Below, piece after piece: positions 9,399 through 18,872 of a stretch of DNA of 64,000 nucleotides; the stretch's first letter is position 1; every line of letters begins with the position of its first letter. The notes beneath the pieces were generated by a model, which saw only the letters and a program-made list of their open reading frames with translations, was not told the origin of the DNA and searched no databases. The stretch covers positions 434,001-498,000 of the forward strand of contig NZ_PNFD01000002.1 of assembly GCF_003254645.1 (NCBI RefSeq). Direction: 5' to 3'. Source of the stretch: Microbacterium suaedae. Lineage in GTDB: Bacteria > Actinomycetota > Actinomycetes > Actinomycetales > Microbacteriaceae. Made by a program: the position numbers and the translations under genes.

Positions 9399-10151
9399 TT
9401 ACCAGGTGGATCGTGCGGATCCCGACGATGAGACCGTCGCGATGGCGAGGTCGAGGACTGCGTTCGTCACGCGCGGACGCATCGTCGTGAGCAGATGCGT
9501 CGTGCGCGGCACCACGATGAGCTCGGCACGGGGGACGAGGCGCGTGAACGTGCGCTCGCCCACGCGCAGCTGATCCCACTCTCCATTGACGAACCACACG
9601 GGCAGGGCCCGATGCTGCAGGCGCACGAGCGCCCTCGCGAGGGGCAGATCGGCGAGGCTTGCGAGCGCGCCGTCTTCTGCGCCCAGCGCATAGCCCCCGG
9701 CTTCGAGATCGGCGCGCGTCTCGGGCGGAAGCTGCGCGTCGAGCGCCCGCTGGATAAACCATCGCCCCTGGTTCGGCAGGCGCAGCACGCCGCGTGCCAT
9801 GAGCCGATAGGCCGTGAGCCCGGCGCCTCGCGGAAACGCGGTGCAGCACGCCCCGACGAACGCCGATACTGGGGGAGCGGCTCCGGCCCGCCCCACGTAT
9901 GCGGTCGAGAGCAGGCCGCCGAGGGAGTGTCCGACGAGCACGACCGGTCCGCGCTCGGCCGCGCGCGACACAGCACGGTCGATGGACCCGAGCGCCTCGT
10001 CGAGCGACCACGGCTCGCCCATGCGCGTACCGTGGCCCGGCAGATCGATCGCCTCGGCCGCAATTCCGCGTCGCTCGAGGTGCGCGAGCTGCGCGCGCCA
10101 CATCGTCGCCGATGTGCGGATCCCGTGCACGAGCACGAGCTGGGGATCCAT
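9399..10151 (-). CDS. Alpha/beta hydrolase
   Basis: 250 residues with the alpha/beta-hydrolase order: LVLVHGIR oxyanion region near 5-12, nucleophile elbow GHSLGG with Ser76, a cap region, an acid candidate in NGEWDQLR, and a late His in the TTHLL motif. No signal peptide is visible, so it is likely cytoplasmic. The substrate cannot be told from sequence; esterase, lactonase or peptidase are all possible. It stands alone, separated from the peptide-transporter operon upstream by a strong hairpin. Confidence 0.85.
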   Translation of the reverse strand: MDPQLVLVHGIRTSATMWRAQLAHLERRGIAAEAIDLPGHGTRMGEPWSLDEALGSIDRAVSRAAERGPVVLVGHSLGGLLSTAYVGRAGAAPPVSAFVGACCTAFPRGAGLTAYRLMARGVLRLPNQGRWFIQRALDAQLPPETRADLEAGGYALGAEDGALASLADLPLARALVRLQHRALPVWFVNGEWDQLRVGERTFTRLVPRAELIVVPRTTHLLTTMRPRVTNAVLDLAIATVSSSGSARSTW

Positions 10152-10168
10152 GCCGCCAGCATACGAGA

Positions 10169-10200
10169 GCGGGGCCGGCGCCCGAAGGCGCCGACCCCGC
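10169..10200. terminator. Terminator of the oligopeptide transporter operon
   Basis: Two 14-nt arms (10169-10182 and 10187-10200) with one mismatch around a CGAA tetraloop, 24 nt beyond the binding-protein stop on the minus strand. Confidence 0.8.
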
Positions 10201-10223
10201 GGTCGTGATTCAGTGGGCGAGGA

Positions 10224-11936
10224 TTACGCTGCCCAGCCGAAGTTCTCCACCGGCTGGATGCCGAAGAGGTCCAGGCCCGTGTAGGGCTCGGGCGTGAGGT
10301 TCGCCAGACCGTCCTTGGCCGCCATGATGTGCGGGCCCGAGTACAGCGGCAGGATGCCCCACGACTCGGCCATCAGATCTGCCTCGAGCTCCATCGCGGC
10401 CGGGATCTGCTCCTCCGCCGTCGGCAGCGCCTCGACCTGGTGGATGCGCTCGTCGAACGTCGAGTCCATCGTCGAGGAGAGGTTCAGTCCGCTGCCCTCA
10501 CAGTAGAGCTGGCACATCCACATGACACCGTAGGCGTCGCTGGACGAGAACCCGAGCATGACGAGGTCCCAGTCCTTCTCGCTGATCGTCGTCGAGAACT
10601 CGCTCGGCGCGCGCTGGTCGAGCTCGAGCTCGAAGCCGATCTGCGCGAGCTGCTGCTGCACCACGCGGCCGCGGGCCTCGGTGAGCGGGTCGTCGCCGAA
10701 CGACGGCAGGCGTCCCTCGAAGCGCACGCCGTCGCGCTCGCGCACGCCGTCGTCGCCCATGACCCAGCCGGCGTCGTCGAGGATCTGGTTCGCCTCGTCG
10801 ACGTTGAACTCCCAGCCCGCGTTCGCGAGCGCATCCTCGTAGCCCTCCTGGAAGGGGTAGAGGTTGAGCGAGCCCGCGGGCTCCTCCGTGTAGTCGAGGC
10901 CGTCCCACATGACGTCGGTGATCTGCTCACGGTCGATCGCCATGAACATGGCCTGACGCGTCTCGAGGTCAGCGAACTGCTCACGCTCGGCGTTCAGCTC
11001 GACGAGGTTCGTCGCGGCGCGCGCGGCGCGGTAGGTCGAGATGTCCTCCATATCGGCGATCTGCTCGAGATCGTCCGCCGAGAGGCTCTGAACCGTGCCT
11101 GCGATGTCGACCTCGCCGTTGCGGAAGGCATTCATCGCGGCCGTGTCGTCCATCTCGCGGAACGTGACCTCGTCGAGCATCGGCTCGTCGCCCCACCAGT
11201 TCTCGTTCGGCTCGAACGTGATGACGCGCGCGTTCTTGTCGAACTCCTTGATCGCGTACGGCCCGGCGCCCCATTCGGGGTTCGCCTCCTCGAGGTACGC
11301 CTCGTTGAACTTCTCGGCCGTGTCGACGGCGGGGTGCACGACGTTGAAGAACAGCGCGTCGACCCATGCGAAGGTGCCGTCGAAGGTGACGACCGCCTGC
11401 TTCTCGGTCTCGCCCTGCTCGACCGAGGCGATGTTGCGGTAGCCCTCCGTGCTGTTCGGCACGTAGTCTCCCTCGCCGTTGTTGGCGATCCAGGTGTTCT
11501 CGATCGTCTTCCAGTCCATCGGCGTGCCGTCGTTGAACTCGGCCTCGTCGGTGAACGTCAGCGTCAGCACCGTGTTGCCGTCGACCTCTTCGACGTTCTT
11601 GTCGGAGATGTAGGCGGGATTCGGGTACGCCTCGCCGTCGGGAGTCGACAGGATGATCTGGGGGTTGTACCAGGTCCAGATCGTCTGCGTGTCGACCTGT
11701 CCGTCGCTGTGCATGGCGTTCATCTGCGGCGAGATCTCGCCGATCGCCTGCACGACGGTGCCGCCCTGCTGCATGTCGTCACGGTCGACGGGGTTGTAAT
11801 CAGCGCCCTCGACGGTCTGTGCTTCGGCGGGCTCGTCCGATCCGTCTCCGGAGGGCGAACCGCCGCAGGCGGTGAGAGCGAGCGAGAAGCTCGCCGCGAT
11901 CGCGGCGGCTCCCAGCCACTTCGTCTGCTTCTTCAT
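10224..11936 (-). CDS. Peptide ABC transporter substrate-binding lipoprotein (family 5)
   Basis: 570 residues. A lipoprotein signal peptide with lipobox LTAC and Cys24 is followed by an acidic Ser/Gly linker and a family 5 extracellular binding domain (OppA/DppA type). It would capture oligopeptides, or other family 5 ligands such as opines or nickel chelates, at the outer membrane face and pass them to the adjacent permease pair. ATG at 11936 has an AAGGAG site at ideal distance. It is the last gene of the operon, 49 nt after the ATPase; binding-protein genes more often come first. A terminator follows. Ligand identity is not predictable here. Confidence 0.92.
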   Translation of the reverse strand: MKKQTKWLGAAAIAASFSLALTACGGSPSGDGSDEPAEAQTVEGADYNPVDRDDMQQGGTVVQAIGEISPQMNAMHSDGQVDTQTIWTWYNPQIILSTPDGEAYPNPAYISDKNVEEVDGNTVLTLTFTDEAEFNDGTPMDWKTIENTWIANNGEGDYVPNSTEGYRNIASVEQGETEKQAVVTFDGTFAWVDALFFNVVHPAVDTAEKFNEAYLEEANPEWGAGPYAIKEFDKNARVITFEPNENWWGDEPMLDEVTFREMDDTAAMNAFRNGEVDIAGTVQSLSADDLEQIADMEDISTYRAARAATNLVELNAEREQFADLETRQAMFMAIDREQITDVMWDGLDYTEEPAGSLNLYPFQEGYEDALANAGWEFNVDEANQILDDAGWVMGDDGVRERDGVRFEGRLPSFGDDPLTEARGRVVQQQLAQIGFELELDQRAPSEFSTTISEKDWDLVMLGFSSSDAYGVMWMCQLYCEGSGLNLSSTMDSTFDERIHQVEALPTAEEQIPAAMELEADLMAESWGILPLYSGPHIMAAKDGLANLTPEPYTGLDLFGIQPVENFGWAA

Positions 11937-11985
11937 TGGTGCTCCTTTCGCGCTTTCGCGCTCTGGGTGGGAATGAGGGGGAGGC

Positions 11986-14037
11986 CTATCGGTAGTGGCA
12001 CGCGTTGGTGTGCACACCCTCGCGCCCGGTCAGCTGTGGAGCCTCGCCCTCGCAGCGAGCCCTGCTAGCCGTATCCAGAGTCTGGTACAGCGGGCAGCGG
12101 CTCACGAAGGGGCAGCCCGAGATCTTGTCGGTTGGGCTGGGAAGATCACCCGTCAGGACCACGCGCTCTCGTGTGCGCTCCACATGCGGGTCCGGGATCG
12201 GAATGGCCGAAAGCAGCGCCTGTGTGTACGGGTGCTGCGGGTCGTCGAAGACCTCGTCGACGTCGCCGAGCTCGACGAACTGACCGAGGTACATGACCGC
12301 GACCCGGTCGGCGAGGTGGCGGACGACCGAGAGATCGTGCGCGACGAAGAGATACGACAGGCCCAGGCGCGCCTTGAGCTCGTCGAGCAGGTTGATGACC
12401 CCGGCCTGGATCGACACATCGAGGGCCGAGACTGGCTCGTCGAGCACGAGCAGGCGCGGCTCGGTCGCGAGCGCGCGGGCGATGCCGATGCGCTGCCGCT
12501 GGCCGCCCGAGAACGCCTGGGGGAAGCGGTCGCTGTGCGCCGGATTGAGCCCGACCAGATCCATGAGCTCGTCGACGCGCTCGTGCGTCGCGTCTTTGCT
12601 CGTTCCGATCGTCCGCAGTGGCTCGGCGATGATGTCGAACACCGTCATGCGGGGATCGAGCGCGCCCATCGGATCCTGGAACACGATCTGGATGTTGCGG
12701 CGCATCTCGCGTTCGTGGCGCGACGAGCGAATCTCGGACACGCTCGTGCCGTTCACGACGATGTCGCCCTGCTCCTGCTTCGCGAAGTCCATGATCTGCA
12801 GGAGCGTCGTCGTCTTGCCGGAGCCCGACTCGCCGACGATCGCGAGAGTCTCGCCCTCGCGGATGTCGAACGAGACGTTCTTCACCGCGTGCACATCGCC
12901 GACGCGACGCTTCACGAGCGCGCCCTTCATGAGAGGGAAGGTCTTCGTGAGGTTGTCGACCGTGAGGGTCGCGGCGCGCTCCTCGCGCGGGACGGCCTCG
13001 AGCGCGTTCTCGGGGATCTCTGGCGGCGGGAACACCGGGGCGCCATCGATCTCACCGTTCCGGATCTCGTCGGCGCGGATGCACGCGGCGAGGTGCTCGC
13101 CGCCGCCAGCGACCGGTGCGAGCTCGGGTTCACCCTCGCGGCAGGCCGCCGTCGCGATCGGGCATCGATCGGCGAAGGGGCACGCATCGGGGAGATCGAT
13201 GAGCATGGGCGGGTTGCCCTTGATCGGCACGAGCGGCTGCTTCTCCCGCTTGTCCACGCGGGGGATCGCACCGAGCAGACCGATCGAGTAGGGCATGCGC
13301 GTGTCGTCGAAGAGATCGTCGACGGGCGCGTGCTCGACGGGCTTGCCCGCGTACATCACCAGCACATCATCGGCCACGCTCGCGACGACGCCCATGTCGT
13401 GGGTGATCATGATCACCGCGGCGCCCGTCTCCTTCTGGCCCTTCTTGATGACGTCGAGGATCTGCGCCTGGATCGTCACATCGAGGGCGGTCGTCGGCTC
13501 GTCGGCGATGATGAGCTTCGGACGATTCGCGATCGCGATCGCGATGACGACGCGCTGGCGCATGCCGCCGGAGAACTCGTGCGGGAAGCTCCGCATACGC
13601 GCCTCGGCATTCGGGATGCCGACGGTCTGCAGCAGCTCGATGCCGCGCTGCCACGCCGCCTGCTTGGACATGCTCTCGTGCGCCGTGAGCGTCTCGACGA
13701 GCTGATCGCCGATCGTGAATACGGGTGTGAGCGAGGTGAGCGGATCCTGGAAGATCATCGACAGGCCGTTGCCGCGGATCTGCGACATCTGCTTGTCGGT
13801 CTTGCCGATGAGCTCCTGGCCGTCGAAGGTGATCGAACCGCCGACTGCGGCGTTCTCATCAAGCAGGCCCATGATCGCCAGCGAGGTGACCGACTTGCCG
13901 GATCCCGATTCGCCGACGATGCCGATCGTCTCACCGGGGTGCAGGTCGAAGGAGACGCCGCGCACGGCGTCCACGCGGCCGGCCTCGCTCGCGAAGCTGA
14001 CGGTGAGGTCCTGGACAGAGAGGATGGGGTCGGTCAT
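11986..14037 (-). CDS. Fused double ATP-binding subunit of oligopeptide ABC transporter
   Basis: 683 residues containing two complete ABC ATPase halves, equivalent to OppD and OppF in one chain. Half one: Walker A GESGSGKS at 42-49, signature FSGGMRQR, Walker B LIIADEPTTALD, then the Cys-containing oligopeptide C-terminal extension (CPFADRCPIA). Half two: Walker A GESGSGKT at about 402-409, signature FSGGQRQR, LLVLDEPVSALD, and a second C-terminal extension. Both halves look catalytically intact, so one gene supplies the ATPase pair. Its ATG overlaps the preceding permease stop by 4 bp (ATGA). Confidence 0.95.
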   Translation of the reverse strand: MTDPILSVQDLTVSFASEAGRVDAVRGVSFDLHPGETIGIVGESGSGKSVTSLAIMGLLDENAAVGGSITFDGQELIGKTDKQMSQIRGNGLSMIFQDPLTSLTPVFTIGDQLVETLTAHESMSKQAAWQRGIELLQTVGIPNAEARMRSFPHEFSGGMRQRVVIAIAIANRPKLIIADEPTTALDVTIQAQILDVIKKGQKETGAAVIMITHDMGVVASVADDVLVMYAGKPVEHAPVDDLFDDTRMPYSIGLLGAIPRVDKREKQPLVPIKGNPPMLIDLPDACPFADRCPIATAACREGEPELAPVAGGGEHLAACIRADEIRNGEIDGAPVFPPPEIPENALEAVPREERAATLTVDNLTKTFPLMKGALVKRRVGDVHAVKNVSFDIREGETLAIVGESGSGKTTTLLQIMDFAKQEQGDIVVNGTSVSEIRSSRHEREMRRNIQIVFQDPMGALDPRMTVFDIIAEPLRTIGTSKDATHERVDELMDLVGLNPAHSDRFPQAFSGGQRQRIGIARALATEPRLLVLDEPVSALDVSIQAGVINLLDELKARLGLSYLFVAHDLSVVRHLADRVAVMYLGQFVELGDVDEVFDDPQHPYTQALLSAIPIPDPHVERTRERVVLTGDLPSPTDKISGCPFVSRCPLYQTLDTASRARCEGEAPQLTGREGVHTNACHYR

Positions 14038-14954
14038 GCACGGCCTCCTGCCGCCGAAGTCGGATCGAGGGCGTCGCGCAGGCCGTCGGCGATGAACGCC
14101 ATCGACACCGTGAGGAGCGTCAGGATGAGCGCGGGGAAGGCGAAGATCCACGGTGCCGACGTCACGAGAGACGCGCCGACCCCGATGAGGGAGCCGAGCG
14201 ACACATCCGGCGTCTTCACGCCGAAGCCGAGGAACGAGAGGCTTGTCTCGGCCTGCACGGCGCTCACGACACCGAGCGTGAAGTTGATGATGAGAAGCGA
14301 GCCCATGTTCGGCAGCATGTGGCGCAGCACGATGCGGAAGCCGCGCACGCCCATGTAGCGCGCCGCCTGGATGTACTCGCGTTCGCGGATCGATAGTGAG
14401 AGGGTCCACACCGTTCGGGCGAGGATCATCCAGCCGATGAGGATCAGCATGAGCGACAGCACGAACCAGTCGCCACCCGACCCCGTCGTCACGAGCGCGA
14501 CGATGAGAAAGCCGGGGACCGCGATCATGAAGTGGATGACGGTGAGCACGACGCGCTCCCACCAGCCGCCGAAGTAGGCGGCCGATGCGCCCAGCACCGC
14601 TGAGATGACAGTCGTTCCCGTTGCGACGACGAGCGCGATCATGAGCGAGCGCTTGAGGCCCTCGACCGTCATGGCATAGATGTCGTTGCCGGCGCTCGTC
14701 GTGCCGAACCAGTGCTCAGCGCTCGGCGGATCGGAGAGGGCGAGGAAGTCGAGCTCGACGTGATCGTACTGCTGGAGCAGCGAGCCGAAGAGCGCGAAGA
14801 GTACGAGGAAGGCGAAGATGCCGAGGCCGATTGTCGCGGGTACGTTGCGGAAGAACCGGCGCGCGTAGAGCTTCGTCTTGGACATCGGCTTCGAGCGCCG
14901 GATGCCCTCGGATTTCGCGATCGGGGTGGTCTTGGGATCGGTGGACATGGTCAT
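14034..14954 (-). CDS. Oligopeptide ABC transporter permease (DppC/OppC type)
   Basis: 306 residues. A basic cytoplasmic N-terminus is followed by a first membrane span, a periplasm-facing FGTTSAGNDIYA segment typical of DppC/OppC, and the binding-protein-dependent transport inner-membrane domain with about five more spans. The EAA-like loop that docks on the ATPase is in the REYIQAARYMGVRGFRIVLR region. It starts 1 nt after the upstream permease stop and overlaps the ATPase start by 4 bp. A second in-frame ATG two codons later is an alternative start. Confidence 0.94.
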   Translation of the reverse strand: MTMSTDPKTTPIAKSEGIRRSKPMSKTKLYARRFFRNVPATIGLGIFAFLVLFALFGSLLQQYDHVELDFLALSDPPSAEHWFGTTSAGNDIYAMTVEGLKRSLMIALVVATGTTVISAVLGASAAYFGGWWERVVLTVIHFMIAVPGFLIVALVTTGSGGDWFVLSLMLILIGWMILARTVWTLSLSIREREYIQAARYMGVRGFRIVLRHMLPNMGSLLIINFTLGVVSAVQAETSLSFLGFGVKTPDVSLGSLIGVGASLVTSAPWIFAFPALILTLLTVSMAFIADGLRDALDPTSAAGGRA

Positions 14955-14955
14955 G

Positions 14956-15939
14956 TCAGTTCACCCGCACTCGGGGGTCGAGGGCCACGACGGCGATATC
15001 GGCGAGGATGGCGCCAATGGCCGCAAGGAAGGCGCCGAACGCCGCGATCGCGACCGTGCCGTGGATGTCGTTCTTATTGATCGTCTGTACGAAGTACTCG
15101 CCGAGCCCGTGCCACGTGAAGATGGTCTCGGAGAGGACGGCACCGAGGAACACGTTCGGGATGGTGAATGCGATCTGGGTCGCGATCGGAATGAGCGACG
15201 TGCGCAGAGCGTGCCGGCGGATCGCGGTCTGCTTGGTGAGCCCCTTCGCGCGCGCCGTGCGCACGTAGTCGGCGCTGATGTTGTCGAGCAGGAGTGAGCG
15301 CTGCAGGAAGTGCGTTGTCGCGTAGCCGACGAGGGCCATCGCGAGTGTCGGCAGCAGCAGGCGGTGCAGCGTGTCGAACACGGCCCCCCACCAGGTGTCG
15401 ATCCCGATGCCCGACGGCCCGGTGACGAAGAGCACGTTCCGCCCCGTCAGGTTGTTGATCCATACCGCGGCGATGACGAAGCCGAGGGCGGCGACGATCG
15501 GCGGAATGTTCATCGTGATGATCGACGTGAATTGGCCGATGCGGTCGGCGAGCTTGTACTGCCGGTTCGCGGTGTAGACGCCGAGCGCGATGCCGGCGAC
15601 GGTCGCGATCAACGTGGCTCCCGTGACGAACTCCGCAGAGATCCACATGCGGTACGCCATCTGGCCGTTGACGCTCTGGCCGTCGGGGGCGACGCCCCAG
15701 TCCCAGCGCAACACGATGTTCGTCAGCCACGTCCACCACCGCTCGACGAGAGGGACGGTGTCGCTGAGGTTGCGCGGCTCGAGGAGGGCCGAGATCTCGT
15801 CGGATGAGAGGGGAGGGCGTCGACCGATGTAGTTGCTGCGCGGATCCAGGAAGTTCCACGCGAGCAGGTAGATGAGGTTGGTCGACACCACGATGATCGC
15901 CAGCCACGAAACGATGCGGCGCGTCAGGTATCGGAACAA
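14956..15939 (-). CDS. Oligopeptide ABC transporter permease (DppB/OppB type)
   Basis: 327 residues, first gene of the operon. It begins MFRYLTRRIVSW, typical of DppB/OppB, has an N-terminal span, a long extracytoplasmic loop, and a permease core with about five spans. The EAA-like loop is in the YVRTARAKGLTKQTAIRRHALR segment. The apparent start is TTG at 15939 with no strong Shine-Dalgarno; it is chosen because the protein then starts like its family. It faces lepA across a 381-bp intergenic region. Confidence 0.92.
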   Translation of the reverse strand: MFRYLTRRIVSWLAIIVVSTNLIYLLAWNFLDPRSNYIGRRPPLSSDEISALLEPRNLSDTVPLVERWWTWLTNIVLRWDWGVAPDGQSVNGQMAYRMWISAEFVTGATLIATVAGIALGVYTANRQYKLADRIGQFTSIITMNIPPIVAALGFVIAAVWINNLTGRNVLFVTGPSGIGIDTWWGAVFDTLHRLLLPTLAMALVGYATTHFLQRSLLLDNISADYVRTARAKGLTKQTAIRRHALRTSLIPIATQIAFTIPNVFLGAVLSETIFTWHGLGEYFVQTINKNDIHGTVAIAAFGAFLAAIGAILADIAVVALDPRVRVN

Positions 15940-16320
15940 GGTGTCAGGGTGCTTTCTCGGAGGAGCATCGGGCTGAGAGGTGACTCTAGTCCGGGCTCGT
16001 GCCCTTCGGCCAGGGGCGGCACCCCCGACGGAAAAGCGTTATCAATCTGTTTCGGTATGAACTTTTCGTCCTGTTTTCCGGGTGTGGACTGTGCACCCTG
16101 CTGAGCGTCGACAGTGACGTCGCCGAACATCCTGCGCCCTCTAGCTGGACGTCCCGTGCACGTGTTGAGCAGATTGCGCAGCCTCGCGCGCGCCTGCGGG
16201 AATACTCACGGCCTCCGGAGACGCATGTTTCGATCTCGTGAAGAATCTCGTGTCGACCGGCTCGCCCTGCGGTGCGTGCGCGCAGTGATCTGTCGAGCGA
16301 CTGCGTAGACTGGTGCAGAT
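15940..16320. other. Long divergent intergenic region between the peptide transporter operon and lepA
   Basis: No convincing gene was found. It holds the lepA -10 hexamer at its right end and presumably the transporter promoter at its left. The stretch 16035-16085 is more AT-rich than its surroundings and includes a GTTATCAATCTGTTTCGGTA segment, a plausible control region. I could not assign a firm -35/-10 pair for the transporter. Confidence 0.5.
16306..16311 (+). promoter_or_regulatory. -10 hexamer of lepA
   Basis: TAGACT, 9 nt before the lepA ATG. The same hexamer precedes rnpB, hinT and tRNA-Val here. Leaderless or near-leaderless start inferred. Confidence 0.55.
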
Positions 16321-18171
16321 ATGTCGCCCCGTGCCTCTCAACCCCTCGCGCCCGCCGCCACGCCTCCTGCGCGTCTGCGGAACTTCTGCATCATCGCCCA
16401 CATCGACCACGGCAAGTCGACGCTGGCCGATCGCATGCTGCAGCTGACCGGCGTCGTGCCCGACCGCGAGATGCGGGCGCAGTACCTCGATCGCATGGAC
16501 ATCGAGCGCGAGCGGGGCATCACGGTCAAGAGCCAGGCCGTGCGCATTCCCTGGCAGGTCGATGGCGAGACGTTCGCGCTCAACATGATCGACACGCCGG
16601 GTCACGTCGACTTCTCGTACGAGGTGTCCCGATCTCTTGCCGCCTGCGAGGGCGCTATTCTCCTCGTCGACGCCGCACAGGGCATCGAGGCGCAGACGCT
16701 CGCGAATCTCTATCTCGCCCTCGAGAACGACCTCACGGTGATCCCGGTCCTCAACAAGATCGACCTGCCGGCCGCGGATCCCGAGCGCTTCGCGAAGGAG
16801 CTCGCCGATCTCATCGGCGGCTCTCCCGACGATGTGCTGCGGGTGTCGGGCAAGACCGGCGTCGGCGTCGATGCGCTGCTCGACCGCCTCGTTCGCGAGA
16901 TTCCCGCGCCCGTGGGGGATCCCGATGCCGAGGCGCGCGCGATGATCTTCGACTCGGTCTACGACGCGTATCGGGGCGTCGTCACGTACGTGCGCATGAT
17001 CGACGGCAAGCTCTCGCCGCGTCAGCGGATCCAGATGATGTCGACGCGGGCCACGCACGATCTTCTCGAGATCGGCGTGTCGAGCCCCGAGCCGGCGCCG
17101 TCTGACGGTCTCGGCGTCGGCGAGGTCGGCTACCTCATCACGGGCGTGAAGGACGTGCGCCAGTCGAAGGTGGGCGACACGGTGACCGACTCGCGCAAGC
17201 CCGCCTCTGAGGCTTTGCCCGGTTACGTCGAGCCGAAGCCGATGGTCTATTCGGGCGTGTACCCGATCGACGCGAGCGACTACCCGGTGCTGCGCGAGGC
17301 GCTCGACAAGTTGAAGCTGTCGGACGCGGCGCTGGCCTACGAGCCGGAGACGTCGGTGGCGCTCGGCTTCGGATTCCGCTGCGGATTCCTGGGACTGCTG
17401 CACCTCGAGATCGTGACCGAGCGACTGCGCCGCGAGTTCGACCTCGACCTCATCACGACGGCACCGAGCGTCATCTACACCGTCACGACCGAGGCGGGCG
17501 AAGAGATCGTCGTCACGAACCCGAGCGAGTACCCCGACGGCAAGGTCGCCTCGGTCACGGAGCCCATCGTCGAAGCCTCGGTCCTCACGCCGAAGGACTT
17601 CGTCGGCACCGTCATGGAGCTCTGCCAGGGGCGCCGTGGCTCGCTGCAGGGGATGGACTACCTCTCAGAGGAGCGCGTCGAGCTCAAGTACACGATCCCG
17701 CTCGGCGAGATCGTCTTCGACTTCTTCGATCAGCTCAAGAGTCGCACGCAGGGATATGCGAGCTTCGACTACGAGCCGTCGGGATCCCAGGAGGCCGATC
17801 TCGTGAAGGTCGACATCCTCCTCCAGGGCGAGCGCGTCGATGCGTTCAGCGCGATCGTGCATCGGCACAGCGCCTACTCCTACGGCACGACGATGGCCGA
17901 GCGCCTGCGCAAGCTCATCCCGCGCCAACAGTATGAAGTCCCCATTCAGGCGGCGATCGGCGCGCGCATCATCGCGCGCGAGACGATCCGGGCCATCCGC
18001 AAGGATGTCCTCGCCAAGTGCTACGGCGGAGACATCAGCCGCAAGCGCAAGCTGCTCGAGAAGCAGAAGGAGGGCAAGAAGCGAATGAAGATGGTCGGAC
18101 GCGTCGAGGTCCCCCAGAACGCGTTCATCGCGGCCCTCTCCGGCGATGTCGAGTCGGCGGGAAAGAACTGA
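16321..18171 (+). CDS. lepA: Translation elongation factor 4
   Basis: 616-residue translational GTPase (EF-4/LepA), proposed to back-translocate stalled ribosomes or assist 30S biogenesis. The GTPase domain has AHIDHGKS at 26-33, the DTPGHVDF switch and NKIDLP. EF-G-like domains II-V follow, with the LepA-specific C-terminal part rich in basic residues ([20 protein letters not shown]). Length is normal. It is followed closely by a DUF1990 gene and hemW; lepA-hemW linkage is common in actinomycetes. Confidence 0.98.
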   Translation: MSPRASQPLAPAATPPARLRNFCIIAHIDHGKSTLADRMLQLTGVVPDREMRAQYLDRMDIERERGITVKSQAVRIPWQVDGETFALNMIDTPGHVDFSYEVSRSLAACEGAILLVDAAQGIEAQTLANLYLALENDLTVIPVLNKIDLPAADPERFAKELADLIGGSPDDVLRVSGKTGVGVDALLDRLVREIPAPVGDPDAEARAMIFDSVYDAYRGVVTYVRMIDGKLSPRQRIQMMSTRATHDLLEIGVSSPEPAPSDGLGVGEVGYLITGVKDVRQSKVGDTVTDSRKPASEALPGYVEPKPMVYSGVYPIDASDYPVLREALDKLKLSDAALAYEPETSVALGFGFRCGFLGLLHLEIVTERLRREFDLDLITTAPSVIYTVTTEAGEEIVVTNPSEYPDGKVASVTEPIVEASVLTPKDFVGTVMELCQGRRGSLQGMDYLSEERVELKYTIPLGEIVFDFFDQLKSRTQGYASFDYEPSGSQEADLVKVDILLQGERVDAFSAIVHRHSAYSYGTTMAERLRKLIPRQQYEVPIQAAIGARIIARETIRAIRKDVLAKCYGGDISRKRKLLEKQKEGKKRMKMVGRVEVPQNAFIAALSGDVESAGKN

Positions 18172-18217
18172 GATCCCCGACCCGGGGACGCGAACCGAGG
18201 CAGTGAGGGTAAACAGC

Positions 18218-18859
18218 ATGCGCAGGGCGACCTTCCGAGACCAGACGGTCGACTATGCGGCGGTCGGCGCCTCGCAGGCGGCGGATCTGCTGCAGTATCC
18301 GCCGGAGCGCGCGCTTCCGGCGGTGGATTCGTGGCGTATCGGCAGCGGCGAAGAACGCTTCCGCAAAGCGGCCGAGGATCTGCTCTCGTGGCGCGTCCTC
18401 ACGGGCGCCGGCCTCGAGGTCACCGATGTGCGTCCGTCCGCCGATCCCGGGTACACGGGCGTGAGCTTCGATGTCGACGGCACGCCCGTCGTTCCCTCGA
18501 AGCGCGAGCCCGATCAGCGATTCACTGCGGACGGGATCGCGTACGTGAGTGCGGGCGCGACGGCGCACGTGCATGGACGCGCCCGAGGGCGTCGCGCTGA
18601 TGGCGACTACCGAGTGATCTTCGTCGCGGAAGAGGAGCGTCGCGTCGCGTTCGCCCTCGGTACCGTCGATTCGACGATCGTCAGTGGTGAGGTGCTGTTC
18701 AGCGTCGAGTGGCGGGACGACGACGAGGTGTGGTTCGAGGTGCGTGCCTTCGACATTCCCGTGCTGTGGTCACATCGTCTCTTCCGGAGACTCGTGAAGC
18801 GCCGCCGCCGCCTGCTGAACGCCGCGTACCTCCGCGCCGTCTCGCCGCTCTTCGCGTGA
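18218..18859 (+). CDS. DUF1990 (UPF0548) family protein
   Basis: 213 residues of unknown biochemical function. The DUF1990 pattern is seen in the DLLSWRVLTGAGLEV segment, a central beta-rich domain (DYRVIFVAEEERRVAFALGTV), the W-containing EVLFSVEWRDDDEVWFEVRAF block and a basic RRLVKRRRRLLNAAYLRAV tail. DUF1990 proteins share features with small START/SRPBCC-like domains; that is family-level speculation. I chose ATG at 18218 because GAGGG lies 8 nt upstream. A shorter paralogue lies at 60649-61131. It sits between lepA and hemW on the same strand, 13 nt before hemW. Confidence 0.85.
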   Translation: MRRATFRDQTVDYAAVGASQAADLLQYPPERALPAVDSWRIGSGEERFRKAAEDLLSWRVLTGAGLEVTDVRPSADPGYTGVSFDVDGTPVVPSKREPDQRFTADGIAYVSAGATAHVHGRARGRRADGDYRVIFVAEEERRVAFALGTVDSTIVSGEVLFSVEWRDDDEVWFEVRAFDIPVLWSHRLFRRLVKRRRRLLNAAYLRAVSPLFA

Positions 18860-18872
18860 TCGGGGCGCGTTA

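Noticed and set aside
15924..16130. 68-codon minus-strand frame in the lepA upstream region
   Set aside because: No ribosome site, no motif, and it overlaps the transporter gene start.
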